64,000 bases of DNA, taken from NCBI GenBank assembly GCA_037043455.1, contig JAWPHD010003092.1, positions 124,001 through 188,000 of the forward strand, in the 5' to 3' direction. The DNA comes from Cyrtodaria siliqua. Taxonomy: Eukaryota > Mollusca > Bivalvia > Adapedonta > Hiatellidae. Made by a program: the position numbers and the translations under genes. Numbering within the stretch: the first letter of the stretch is position 1; every line of letters begins with the position of its first letter. Below, piece by piece: positions 45,211 through 57,196 of this stretch. The notes beneath the pieces were generated by a model. That model saw nothing but the letters and a program-made list of their open reading frames with translations, searched no databases and had not been told where the DNA came from.

Positions 45211-46015
45211 AACTCTGCTGCTTTCGATTCAATTTGGCTAGTTTTTGAACTTGTCCGAGTTTTCATTGATAATAACAATCAGTGTAAGTTTTATAAAGAT
45301 CAAATAATAAATGAAGATGCTAGAGTGTTCACAAGGCAGAAAATGGCATTTTTCAGGGAAAAAACAAGGGCCATAACTCTGGTGTTACTGATCCGATTTG
45401 GCTTAATTTCAAACAGGTCCAAGCTTTCATCGATATTAACAATCTGTGCAAGTTTGATAAAGATCAAATAATAATTGAAGGTGCTAGTGTTCACAAGGCA
45501 GAAAATGGCATTTTTCAGAAAAAGCAAGGGCCATTACTCTTGTGATACTGATTGGTATTGGAACTTGTCCAAGCTTTCATTGGTATTAACAATCTGTGCA
45601 AGATTGGTCAATATCAAATAATAAATGAAGGTGCTAGAGCATTCACAAGGAAGAAAATGGCAATTATCAGAAAAAAACAAGGGCCATAACTCTGGTATTA
45701 CTGATCCGATTTAGCTGGTTTTCGAACTTGTCCAAACTTTTATTGATAGTAACAATCTGTAATGGTTTGGCAAAGATCAAATAATAAATGAAGGTGCTAG
45801 AGTGTTCACAAGACAGAAAATGGCATTTTTCAGAAAAAAACAAGGGCCAACTCTGGTGTTTCTGATCTAATTTAGCTGATTTTCGAACTTGTCCAAGCTT
45901 TCATTAGTATTAACAATCTGTGCAAGTTTGGTAAAGATCATATAATAAATGAAGGTGCTAGAGCGTTCACACGGCAGAAAATAGCATTTTTCAGAAAAAA
46001 CGAGGGCCATAACTC

Positions 46016-47533
46016 CAGGGCTCAACACTAACTTTTTTTTCAGATGCAGAACCTACTAGCCCTGACCCAAGTTTCATGTGCCCTGACCAAGTTATATCAA
46101 AATCTTTATATTATGCAACTATATTTAATAAACTGTTTTGGACTAAGAGAATGTGTATTTAGTATAGCATAGCATAATCACTTAATCAGGTTGTTACCAT
46201 TGTGCACATATTAGTGTTTTCCTCCACCGGTGGGAGTGGGGTGTTAGAGAGGATACACCGAGGATATAACATCACTGATGAACCTGGTACCAAACTGGTA
46301 CCAAACTGGTAGACTCTATGGAATTAAAAACTGCCTATGGAATTAAGATGTACAAGATGCTTACTCCTAGTGCAGTAATTACAAAAGGGCAGGCAGATAA
46401 CAACAAAAAAGATGCATTAGGTTGAACAAAATTGTTTTCTACTTTTACTTTTGTTATAAACTACACCAGATAAAAAGAATGAAAAGAATAATACATTAGG
46501 TCAAACAGAACTTTTTTTCCTGCTTTCACTTTTGTTATATAATTCATGTATATAAATCTTGTGTTTGGAAATTATTAGCACGGTTTATGCCTAAATCTGA
46601 CTGGTACTCTAGTTGGTTTTCTGTTAATATCTTCTGCGATGCCAAATTGCAATTCTTCGAATAAGTATCGAAATTAACCAAGGTCGAGGAACATCTTGGA
46701 TACAATGGCAAACTTGATTCATTCAAAACAAACATGGCATTTTGAAATAAAAACAGATGTACACCAATTCATTACGACATGCATCGATAGCGACATGCAT
46801 CGATAGCGACATGCGTCGATAGTCTCTTAGATCATCAAACAGCGCCGTCAAATTGCCATAATCGTTTAATTGCCCTACTTGTTTACAAATTGGTTTGATT
46901 GAATCGCCATTGTTACACTTTATCACGTGGTAGTGAACGGGAGTTGTTTCATTGGCTGATAAAAATACATCGGTTATTTGATTGGATAATATGGATACAG
47001 TACTAGGTCGAGTGTTGCATCATGATTTTTAATTATTGAACAGAATATTACCAACGACACAAAGCGTCTCAATAACTGATTTACACACTGATGTGTATTT
47101 CAGGCGCGTGACTAAATTACTTCCTGCATAGAGGGGCTCGTTACGGGGGTATATCTTACACGGTATACCACAGATCTAACAACATTAATGTTAATATTTC
47201 TGTGGGTATACGAATTCTAAAGACTGCGCGTCTTCAGTTGAAATTGGAAAACTCGCGTGTTATAAATAATTCGGGAAGCCGTCGCGCATGCGCATTACGT
47301 TAGGTGAATCTCTATTGTAAAAACTAACTACGGCTTCATCGTTTTTGTGAGAGTGAAACGTATTTTACACGCAGAACTAAATGAAATTTTAAAAGAACAT
47401 TTCTTATGGGTATAATAAAATGTCCAGTTCTTATTGTACACGACCGGTCAGGCATGTTCCTGGGACATTAGCAAGCCCGGACCTATGTACAGGCAGTGAA
47501 TGTCGTTCGGACGTGCCTTAGTGTCGAGCCCTG
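46016..47533. mobile_element. hAT-like non-autonomous element, 1.5 kb, 5-bp TSD AACTC
   Basis: Ends CAGGGCTCAACACTAA and TTAGTGTCGAGCCCTG, with AACTC on both sides (46011-46015, 47534-47538). It contains three copies of a CGACATGCATCGATAG-type unit (46790-46822) and no transposase-like frame. It uses the same target pentamer, at the same point of the host unit, as the element at 44269. Confidence 0.72.
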
Positions 47534-47906
47534 AACTCCTGTGTTACTGATCCGATATGGCTGGTTTTCGAACATGTCCGAGCTTCCATTGATATTAACA
47601 ATCTGTGCAAGTTTGGTAAAGATCAAATAATAAATGAAGTGCTAGAGTGCTCACAAGGCTAAATATGGCATTTTTCAACAAAACAAGGGCCATAACTCCG
47701 GTGAAATTAATCCGATCTGGATGGTTTTCGGACTTGTCCGAGCTTTCATTCATATGAAGCCACTGGTAATGTTTCGTAAAGATCAGATTAATAATGAAGG
47801 CCCTAGAGTGTTCACAAGGTATAAGTTAACGGACGACGGACTGACGACGGCCGACTCGTCATCCCATAAGCTCTACTGGCCTTTGGCCTTCGGCCAGTAG
47901 AGCTTA

Positions 47907-48405
47907 AACTGAAAACAAAGGGGCGAGCCGGATGTGTCAAGAAGGAAAAAATTGGAATTTTCATTAAATCAAGGGTCACAATTTTTCTGATGACACAAGA
48001 GTAAATTCATAATAACCCTTTCAAAGTATACATAATGCAAATTATATATTCAAGTTGAACATTTGAAGAAAATATGTTAAAAGTATATGTAAATGCATTT
48101 GACAGTTGACACCTATGACCTTGACCTTTCATCTAATGATCTTGAACTCAATAGATACGATCATCGCCCCATTTATAATAAAGTATGTAAGTTTGATGAT
48201 GATTGGATAAAAAATGTTAAAGTTATTTACATGTTAAGAAATGCGGAAGTAAACATTAACCAGATGTTAAGAGCCTATCAGCACATAAATGCAATTTGTG
48301 ACCATGAACTTTGACCTATAGATCACACCATAAGATCCTTCAAACAGTCAGCTAAAAATATCAAATTATTTGTAAAGTTTTACCCAGAAGCTAGGTTCAC
48401 AAAGG
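47907..48405. other. Dispersed-repeat sequence, no gene
   Basis: Contains the phrase ATGACCTTGACCTTTCATC and an open frame at 48093-48314 that is only a translation of this repeat type (compare 28513 and 33450). Nothing else recognised. Confidence 0.5.
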
Positions 48406-49130
48406 TTGGGAAGAAGCCTAGGGTCTACGTTGGTTGGATGGTTGTATCCGTCTGTTAATGCCCAGTAAGTGTATATATGGTTATAGGGTAGGGGTCTCAA
48501 TGATTTACATGTTATGACCCAGGGGCTATGTCCCCAGGGGTTGGGAAGGAGCCTGGGGTCTATGCTGGTTGGGTGGTTATATCCATCTGTTCATGCCCAG
48601 TAAGTGTACATATGGTTATAGGGTGGGGATCTCAATGGTTTCCAAGTTATGACCTAAGGGCTATGTCCCTAGGGTTGGGGAAGGAGACCAGGGTCTATAC
48701 TGATTGGGTGGTTATATCGGTCTGTTCATGCCCAGTAAGTGTATATATGGTTATAGGGTGGGGATCTCAATGGTTTTCAAGTTATGACCGAGGGGCTATG
48801 TCCCCAGGGGTGGGGAAGCAACCCGGTGTCTATGCTGGTTGGATGGTTGTATCTGTCTGTTCATGTCCAGTAAGTGTATTAATCAGAGCCTTCTCTGACC
48901 CTAAAAGCCTTTTTTTAAAAAAAAAAATAAATTTGCGGCTGTGTATACAGCCAGATGAAATATCAAAAATCTTAAAAAAGGCTGGTAAGGTCAGAGGAAG
49001 GCTCAGATTATAAGTGTATATATGGCTATAGGGTGGGTATCTCAATGGTTACTAAGTTAAGACTTCGGCGGCCCACCCACACCTTCATGTCTCACCTCTT
49101 GTGACCCCCGGGGCGGGCCAAATTCTGACC
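48406..49130. repeat. 134-bp tandem repeat, about 3.5 copies
   Basis: Units start at 48467, 48601, 48735 and 48871 with AAGTGTATATATGGTTATAG and contain GGGGCTATGTCCCCAGGGG. The fourth is broken by 48885-49010, after which the unit start reappears at 49013. The period is not a multiple of three, so the open frame across it is incidental. 49100-49260 is a GACCCCCGGG-type unit. Confidence 0.8.
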
Positions 49131-49904
49131 CAAGGGTCACCATTTGAGCAAACTTGGTAGAGGACTATTAGGCGATGCTATAAATACAAAATACCTGACC
49201 TGCAGCCTGTTTTGTTTCGGAGAAGAAGACTTTGAAGTGTATTCCTATATACTTCTATGTAAAAATGACTTTTTTTACCACTTATGGGGTGTAGTTTTGA
49301 AGTTATAAATCTATTGCGCAAAAAACTAAGGTAAAGACATTACAATTAAAGGGCCATGATTTTGTCAACATGCAGGGAAGAGTTATGGGGACTATTGGAT
49401 AAGGTGCAGAATTTTATGGGAAACATTAGTATAAAGTTTTAATGTAATAGCTTCATTAGTATTGAAGTTATAAATCTATTGCACAAAAACTTTAAGGTGA
49501 AGCTGGGATAAAGATAAAGTTTTGCTTCACAACATAATAAAAGTTTAAACAATATACCATAAGGAACACAATTGTATATTGGAACAAACCATTTAAAATT
49601 CGCAGATAACTTCTATTTCAGCTGTCTTGCTCCTGTCAGATATTCCCGCCAAATGTCAGACCGCAGAATGTTCGGGTTTGTCTAAAACGCTGACTTCGTT
49701 GAGCCGTCACTGAGCCGCTGACCCAAAATGGAGGGCGCATAATGCCGAAGATTGAGGAACTATACGCCAACTATAAATCATGTTAAAAACTGTTTAAGCA
49801 TGTTGGCTGGGCAAGTTTTGATGCTGACAAATTCTATAGTAAACACTCCATTAACGGTGCAGCCACGTTTCCACGTTTGTATACGCGGTGTCATGATCGT
49901 TTCT
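49131..49904. other. Remnants of pearl-type units, otherwise nothing seen
   Basis: GAGCAAACTTGGTAGAGGAC and the GGAGAAGAAGAC phrase mark a single diverged unit up to ~49260. From 49270 to 49904 no coding or repeat signal is recognised apart from a short piece (49832-49880) of the repeat also at 34735. Confidence 0.45.
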
Positions 49905-50114
49905 TTGTTTGTATGGTGTTTTACATCATTTTCAACACATGTAAGGTTATATATGACGTCGATTTTTGTGGTGGGGTGGGGTGGGGGGGGGGGGGGGGGG
50001 GGGGGGGCGTTTTACATCATTTTCAACACATGTAAGGTTATATATGACGTCGATTTTTGTGGTGGAGACAGACCACCACTGGGGGTGGGGGTGGGGGGGG
50101 GGGGGGGGGGGGGG
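49905..50114. repeat. Duplicated SINE tail separated by long poly-G runs
   Basis: The block TTTTACATCATTTTCAACAC through ATGACGTCGATTTTTGTGG occurs at 49918 and again at 50008. Each is followed by a run of more than 20 G, interrupted by single T (49975-50007, 50082-50114). The tracts could form G-quadruplexes, and such runs are error-prone in assembly. Confidence 0.7.
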
Positions 50115-50133
50115 GCACCTAAAATTCCGGATC

Positions 50134-50605
50134 ATACATGTCCATGTTACTGTAGATAAAATATCAAACAATTTCGATGCAAGCCCTCAGTATAAAAAAA
50201 ATTCTCGCTCGCTCGACGCATAATGACTAATGAGTGCTTTAATTAACACATTGTTAGATCCTTTTATTTGAAAACGGACTTTTTTTTATTCATACATGTA
50301 TGTCCATGTTAGGGTAGATAAAATATCAAACAATTTCGATGCACTCCCTCAGTATAAATTTTTTGTTCGACGCATAATGGCTAATGAGTGGTTTAATTAA
50401 CACATTGTTAAATCCTTTTATTTGAAAATGGACTTTTTTTTATTCATACATGTATGTCCATGTTACTGTAGATAAAATATCAAACAATTTCGATGCACGC
50501 CCTCAGTATAAAAAATTTTCTCGCACGCTTCGCTCGCTCGACACAAAATGGCTAATGAGTGGTTTAATTAACACATTGTTAAATCCTTTTATTTGAAAAC
50601 GGACT
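50134..50605. repeat. ~160-bp tandem repeat, three copies
   Basis: Units start ATACATGTCCATGTTACTGT at 50135, ~50294 and ~50451. They contain AAATATCAAACAATTTCGAT and CTCGCTCGACGCATAATG and end with TTTATTTGAAAACGGACTTT. A hAT-like MITE end (GGATCCGCCCCTG) lies at 50703-50716. Confidence 0.75.
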
Positions 50606-50918
50606 TTACTACCCTATCAATGCACTAACGCAACCGTTTTATGAGGCTCGAAACGGACCCGAAAATTGACCAAAATCTTACGCCCCCACTAAGCTGAAAT
50701 CCTGGATCCGCCCCTGGAATCATGAAAATGCAAAAAAAAAAAACACAAACATTAATGTAATAATATACAAACATACTAACAAAACATCCTAGTTTTGCTT
50801 TTGTTTTATATGTTCGATGAATCAATATGTTTCTAGTACAATATATGACTATGGTTAATAATATTTTCAGCTTAACACAGCTAATATATCTGATAATAAC
50901 GCTTTTTTCTTGATTTAG

Positions 50919-51488
50919 ATCTCGATTGAAAATGGTGAAATAATTAGCAAAATCTATGACAAGAGAGATGATTTTAATTTTGACATTGTTAATTATCCAC
51001 GCTTGGATGGGGATGTTCCCCGAGCAACTTCTTATGAGGTGTATGTGTCTCAACTTATCCGTTTTTCAAGAGCTTGTACTAGAGTTGAGGACTTTAATAT
51101 TCGTAATCTATGTATAACTAAAAGGCTACTCAATCAGGGTTATCGTTACCATAAACTTCGTTAAACCTTTGCAAAATTTTATTATCGTAACCCTGATCTT
51201 CTTTCCAAATATAAAAGTAATTTAAGGACTCTTCTGCGACAAGGACTATCACAACCTGACTTCTATGGTGATGTGATTTATAAACTTCGTAAGATTCTAG
51301 GTCATGATCACTTTCATACTATCTTTGTTAAACTTGTTAAAAAGTTTATCAAAAGAGGTTATGACCCTATCATTTTGCAACGTACTGCATGCTTGGTGGT
51401 GGACCCTTTTACAGTTCGCCACTATGCTTACCTCTTTAATTGTACGATGACCGGACAGGCTGTGGACCCTATGATGACGCCTACCTAA
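50919..51488 (+). pseudogene. LINE-type reverse transcriptase C-terminal remnant
   Basis: The frame reads NGEIISKIYDKRDDFNFDIV, PRLDGDVPRATSYEVYVSQL and, after an in-frame TAA (RxTFAKFYYRNPDLLSKY), GLSQPDFYGDVIYKLRKIL, then TACLVVDPFTV. This is the conserved C-terminal part of reverse-transcriptase polyproteins common in invertebrate genomes (recognised from family knowledge). The catalytic YADD region is absent, so the copy is 5'-truncated and dead. Confidence 0.65.
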
Positions 51489-52330
51489 AGCCCATTGGGA
51501 CGGTGGCGTTTGATGTTTGTCCATGATCTTTCTTGCCGTGCCCTTAATGGTTTATTCTCTTACTGCTCTGGCTTCTGCAAAGTCATTGAGTACCTTCATT
51601 GTGGCTTTCTAGGCTATTGTTTTTTTATATTATATTTACACGAGCATATTTGTGTTTTACTTATTTTGCCTATTGATGCTGCCTTGTTGGTTAGAGATTA
51701 GATCATGGCGGGGATTTCTTTATTTACACTGTCCTGTTTTAATGGGATGAAAGTAGGGTAAGTGTGAGGTTTGGTGCACCCTAGAACCGGTTTAAACCCC
51801 CAGTGGCCTACTTGCCACTGACCGTTCCAAGGCGGTAGCCCTATTGTCAACCCTTTTGTGTTTGTGATGTCGTTTGTATTTATTATTGCTTTTGCCTTCT
51901 TGTTTGTCTGTTTGCGTGTTTGTTTCTGTGTTTTGTGGTTTACTGTCCTCCTTGAATGCTACTTTCCCTGTCCGATCTTTTTATATTTCTTTACTTATAT
52001 TGCCTATTGATGCTGCCTTGTTGGTTAGAGATTAGACCATGGCGGGTATTTCTTTATTTACACTGTCCTGTTTTAATGGGATGAAGTAGGGTAAGTGTGA
52101 GGTTTGGTGCACCCTAGAACCGGTTTAAACCCAAGTGGCCTACTTTGCCACTGACCGTTCCAAGGCGGTAGCCCTATTGTCAACCCTTTTGTGTTTGTGA
52201 TGTCGTTTGCATTTTTTTTTGTTTGCCTTCTTGTTTGTCTGTTTGTCTGTTTGCGTGTTTGTTTCTGTGTTTTGTGTTGACTGTCCTCCTTGAATGCTGC
52301 TTTCCATGTGCGATCTTTTTATATTTCTTT
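51489..52330 (+). repeat. Duplicated 3' tail of the reverse-transcriptase element
   Basis: Two ~335-bp direct repeats begin TATTGATGCTGCCTTGTTGG at ~51664 and ~52000. They run through GTGAGGTTTGGTGCACCCTA and CGTTCCAAGGCGGTAGCCCT to TTTTGTGTTTGTGATGTCG and beyond. A further solo fragment of the tail is at 15212-15330. Confidence 0.7.
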
Positions 52331-52424
52331 ACGCTAATCCAATTAACGACGACATTTATTTTCATATAGGAGAACGTGTACCCATATATTTTTCTCTTTG
52401 ACAGCATACTATGGAAAGCCTCGA

Positions 52425-52983
52425 CTGCCTTCTGTTAGGCGTTTGCATTTTGTGCAGTACTCTTTGTAAGTCGTCTAGTGCATTTTCTAAGTTGTGATGT
52501 GAATTTATTAAGTTGTTTATATGTGCAATTCGTAATCCACAAGACAACTTACGCACGTAACAACTTACAAAATGCACATTATAACTTATAAAATGCACAA
52601 GACAACTTTGGAAATGTACATGACAACTTAGAAAATGCACTTAAAAAGAAAATGCACAGGACACCTTAAGAAATGCACAAGACAACTTACGAAATGCACA
52701 TAAAAATTTAGAAAATGCATAAGACAACTTTAAAAATGCACATAGCAACTTACGAAATACATATAACAACTTAGAAAATGCACAAGACAACTAAGAAAAT
52801 GCACATGACAACATAGAAAATACACATAACTACTTACGAAATGCACATAACAACTAAGAAAATACACATAACAACTTACTTAACGCACATAACAACTTAC
52901 CAAATGCACATAACCACTTAGAAAATGCAAATGACGACTTACAAAGCGTACTGTACAAAATGCAAAAGTACAACAGAAGGCAG
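52425..52983. mobile_element. Foldback-like element with 21-bp sub-repeats
   Basis: The left end CTGCCTTCTGTT...TTTGCATTTTGTGCAGTAC and TTTGTAAGTCGTC is mirrored at the right end by GACGACTTACAAAGCGTAC, TACAAAATGCAAAAG and CAACAGAAGGCAG. Between them ~19 copies of a 21-bp unit (GCACATAACAACTTAGAAAA-type) run from ~52540 to ~52960, and the left arm carries the same unit inverted. Long inverted ends made of short direct repeats are the hallmark of foldback transposons. Confidence 0.6.
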
Positions 52984-53029
52984 CCATGAAATAACACCAT
53001 CGCGAAGTAATACCTCTGCAGCAACATCA

Positions 53030-53200
53030 GTAGGAGAGGAGTATGAGTAAGAGTGTGAGTAAGGGTAAGAATCGGAGTAGAAGTAGGAGTAGGAGTAGCG
53101 GTGGCGGTGGCGATGGTGGTCGTGGTGGTGGTGGTGGGGGTGGTACCAGTAACAGTTGAGTAGTAGGGATGGTGGTGGTATGACACAAATCTACTCCCCT
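53030..53200. repeat. GTAGGA / GGTGGT simple repeats
   Basis: GAGTAAGAGTGTGAGTAAGG-like and then GGTGGCGGTGGCGATGGTGG-like low-complexity DNA. Open frames across it encode only Pro/Thr or Gly runs. Confidence 0.8.
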
Positions 53201-53519
53201 GAGGAGGATGGTCTGTATATAGAACCGCAAAACGTTTCAATGGTATATTACTAATGCAATGCACGGATTCTTATTGAACGTATTGACAACTGTGGCGTAA
53301 ATGTTTACTTTAATGAATTTAACCTTTGGCCCCAGTGATTCAAACACCGATTCGAAAACGTCCTTGTCATCTACACATGCTAAGCAACCACTGTGCCAAA
53401 GATGAAGGTAGGAGGAATTTCGGTTGCGAGTACACAATAACAGTCATGACAGTGCATGCTCGTGCATTATCTCCCCGTACAAGTGCAAAACTCATGCTCT
53501 ATTCTATACTTGTAGTCAC

Positions 53520-54093
53520 TCCATTTACGCTTGAGCCACGTTTATTGTTTCTAGTGATTTGAGCGAGATGGCACCTGAAACAATGCAGGGGTGATGATGA
53601 AGACCTTTAATGAGCATAAACAAAAATATGATAAAATGGATATGTGGTGCTGAGGGGTGGGGGGGGGGGGGGGAGTGTTCTACCCCTCTGCCTACCCATC
53701 CAACGGGATCTCAGTGACCTTATTCGTTGTCCCGGTACCAAATGGGGCCCCTGAACCACACTGGGCGTTTAATACCACGCTTGCTTTTTTTTTTTTTAAA
53801 CATGTGCTTTCATATCAATGGTGTTTTAATGTAGAAGTGTTCCTGGTATGTGTTATCAATGGTGTTTTAATGTTGAAGTGTTCCTGGTATGTCTTTGTAT
53901 TTGTAGGACACATATGGAATCTAGTATGTTTGTTATAATGATGAATCATCTTGTGCTTTTTACTTATTTGTTAGATATTCGTACTTACATCACAACTGTA
54001 GAAATTGCAAGTAACTTTTTCGTTTTGCCAGTTACAAAAAAATGCTACTGGCGAAATGTTGCCAGTTCAAATTGTTGCTAAATTTGAGCCCTG
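53520..54093. repeat. Dispersed repeat and MITE 3' fragment
   Basis: 53520-53765 is homologous to 34735-34980. ~53800-54093 is homologous to the 3' part of the element at 62591-63840 and ends at the same terminus TTTGAGCCCTG. Its left end is missing, replaced by a duplicated TATCAATGGTGTTTTAATGT block. Confidence 0.6.
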
Positions 54094-56522
54094 CCTCCAC
54101 CAAAATAATGTCGGACGTCAGATCGGAGACAATAAATTGCATTGCTAGCAAATAGCAATTCAGATATATAATTTGGATTGTTTTTAAATACCAAAACAGC
54201 TGAGTGATATTGTAGTTATATATGTCTTGAAAAGAAAGCCTTTTAAGTTCATTGAAAAGTTTCAGATGTACAAGTTTTAGAAGTTTTGTTAAGAATTATT
54301 CTAGCTGCTCTATTTTGTATTTTAACAAGTTCATGTATGTCTGTTCGGTTTCCTTTACCCAGAACGGAAAAACAGTATTAAATTAAAAGTTGCCGACACT
54401 ATACATTATAGTATAACAGAGGTTTGTGTTTTTATGTCAAACATGTACGTAAGCAAGTGTGGTATTAGTTTCCCGTTTCCCGTTTCCCGGCCATGTTTTT
54501 TTTCATGGGCATGTTAAACTTTATTTTTTTTTAATCGAAATCAATACACAACAATATATATTTACAATTAACACATTGAAATATCTGCGAAAAGAGAGAA
54601 TACGATTTTATTTGATGACGTTGAAAACTTTGAACAGGTAAATTAATCCATAGGTAAATGTATTTATCAATTTTCTGTCAATAGTTGTCACGCAGTGGTA
54701 AAAGTAGTATCTACATCCATGGATATACAGGTAGATCTATGCTACGTCATACAAATAATACTTATTTTTACATACAACTTAGTAGCGGTTTTGAATATAC
54801 GCTATCAAGAGCAGTTTATATGATATTTAAGAATTAAATGTGTTAATTGATAATACTTCAAAAAGGGTGGCCATTCATCTTGAGGGCTATTTTTGTATTT
54901 AAGTTCGAGCACATCTTATTTATCCCAGTGGCCGAGACAAAGACTTGTTAATACGTTCAGTCTTTATGTGCGGTAACATTTTCAATAAATGCCATTTATC
55001 GTCAACTGCAACGGATGCTTAACTGTACGTTTTGTAATATTACAAACCATACACATTTCGTTTTATCTGGACGTTGTTGTTAAACACCAGCTTTTTATTA
55101 AGTTTATTAAGTTTTTATTAAATATTAATAAAACAAAAAATATTTTATCTAATGATAAACTAAATCAAAACCATTTTGTAGATCTAAAGAGACAGCACCC
55201 ATAGAAATCTATTTACCAGATTCAATTTTCTAGACACGATAATCTACAAGTCGTATAAGAGCTGTGTCAATCTTTTATCTTGGCATGAGTGTTGGGTCTT
55301 TTACATGTAGTCGCTCTTATACAGTTTTACGTTACATAGTAAGTAAATATACGTTCGCTAATATCTTTTATGGCTCGCCATGTTCAGGATCGGCACCGGA
55401 TGATTATGTATTGCTTCAAAAATTATGTGAGAATGTGTATTCTTTTAAAATGTAGGTGTCATAACATTATTTATAATAAGTCGGTAAATAGCTATTCATA
55501 GCTAATGTTATTTTCTTAAATGCTTATCCGACAATAAATAAAGTTTGAATTGAATTGAGGACACTGGTGGAATTATTGATGTGCATGTGATAATAGCAAA
55601 GTTCACTGCGATTATTCACTGACCCGTGGACATGCTAATAGATCTGAGAAGTACTCCTAAGATCTCTGGATCTTCGACAGACCTAATACACATAATGTAT
55701 GTAGATTATTCAAAAACCTGTTGTAGAACACCAACGCATTACTCAGTCATTGATAATTAGAATAATATTAACAAGCACAACGTTTTATTTTCTTCAAGTT
55801 CAGCGTTGTGCTCGCACATTTTGAGCAGGAACACGTGTTCCATAAATAGCTGATGTCACTATGAAAGTCAGCGAATAGTCTGACCCATCAAAACTTGATT
55901 ATGCAAGCGCTTTACTAAATAAAATTGCGCATCATAAACAAGCGTTTTGTGTACATTGATATTCAAAATGGTAGCCTCCACTTTGACTGCGACTTTGATG
56001 TCTGAATTATCTAAAATACCCTTTGGACCAATATTCACCTCCGTTGACTGATATAGAAACACCAAGACGTTAACAAGACATATTTATTGATTTTCTTTCC
56101 GTATCCTTCATTTTAGCGACCTGATTATGAGAGTTAAAGCACCTCATAAGTAAGTATCAAAATGTTTCATCAGTGATTCATGAATGTCGTTCTGAGTTTT
56201 CGTACTTTCTACCGATCAGCACTCAGTCATTCTAATTATCGTGGCATGCTCGTTCTCTTCGAATTAACCCACTTTACTAGCCCAAAGTCCGGGGCTAGAA
56301 AAATGTCATTTTGGCTATTAATATTATTATTTTTATTTATGTATATGGCATACATGTGATATTTTCAGGAGGGTTACCTTGGAGATTTGACTTTTTTTCC
56401 AGGGAGATTTGACAAAAACCAGGGAGGTTTGTATTCTCTAATTTTTAACGTATCAGTAGCTTTTTTTCTAATACAAACCTTAATAAAGCGGGTAAATCAG
56501 CATAAAAACATATTTTATACAT
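54094..56522. other. AT-rich non-coding sequence, nothing recognised
   Basis: Only short open frames without recognisable motifs on either strand. Several AATAAA-like strings near 55535 (ACAATAAATAAAGTTTG) could mark a transcript or retroposon end. Confidence 0.4.
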
Positions 56523-57196
56523 CAGGGGTGTAAAATTATTTTAGAAGTCACTCGCCCTGTAGGACTAGTAGATGGAAAAAGCTACTCGCCCTTAACAACT
56601 TTCCACTTGCCCTTACCTAAATGCAATTTACAACGTGTTACATTGAATTCAAAACTATTTATTCATTTCATAAATGTTACCTCTTTTATTCGTTATTTTT
56701 AGTCATGTTCCTTCTGTTGGAACTTTCTTTTATTAGCCTGTAAAACTGTATGTGCCTTATCCGATTCTCGTTTCTCGTCATCGCCCTCTCCAATTTTTGA
56801 AGAAAAAACCCCGATATAAAATCAGTATGTTTTTACCATATCGCGCGATATTAGCCGGTGTCAATGTAAACAAATACACCGGGCGTGAAATTCAGACTGC
56901 TTACCAGTTACCTTCATTGTGGCATATGTATATCGACTTTTACGCGAAGAAACACAATGAAACTCAGTCTACCATAATTGCTTAGCAACGGACGAGCACT
57001 TTCTAATCTCACTTCCAGTTAATTTCAATCTTATTTCAGTTGTTTTTTTACTCAAAAAGTTTTAAACATGCGTTTATTTTTATTTTTACTGTAAAACCTC
57101 ACTCGCCCTGTCGGACTAGTCCATCTGAATTCTTCCTCGCCCGGAGGGCAGTACCACTCACCATGGCGAGCGGTCGAGTGGAATTTAACACCCCTG
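56523..57196. mobile_element. hAT-like MITE, 674 bp, 5-bp TSD TACAT
   Basis: Ends CAGGGGTGTAAAATT and AATTTAACACCCCTG are inverted repeats, flanked by TACAT on both sides (56518-56522, 57197-57201). An internal duplicated phrase ACTCGCCCTGTxGGACTAGT occurs near both ends. Non-coding. Confidence 0.72.

Larger units (their letters stand above)
43710..47906 (+). mobile_element. Pearl-like element carrying two nested MITEs
   Basis: Possible 5' end ACAAGAGCTGTCAGAGGACA (43710), an A-rich stretch to ~43990, a tRNA-like scrap (GAGATTTGAACCCACGG near 44040), then ~165-bp GGGCCATAACTC units. The array is cut by inserts at 44269-45210 and 46016-47533. It ends with a short ACGG microsatellite and hairpin GGCCTTCGGCCAGTAGAGC at ~47906. 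Confidence 0.6.

Noticed and set aside
48093..48314. 73-residue frame
   Set aside because: Falls in a dispersed repeat carrying the ACCTTGACCTTT phrase; no independent support.
48528..49013. 161-residue open frame
   Set aside because: Translation of a 134-bp tandem repeat whose period is not divisible by three, so it cannot encode a regular protein repeat; no other support.
49752..50223. Gly-rich or Pro-rich frames
   Set aside because: Products of the poly-G tracts.
52854..53264. 136-residue Thr/Pro-rich frame
   Set aside because: Runs through the foldback sub-repeats and GGTGGT simple repeat.
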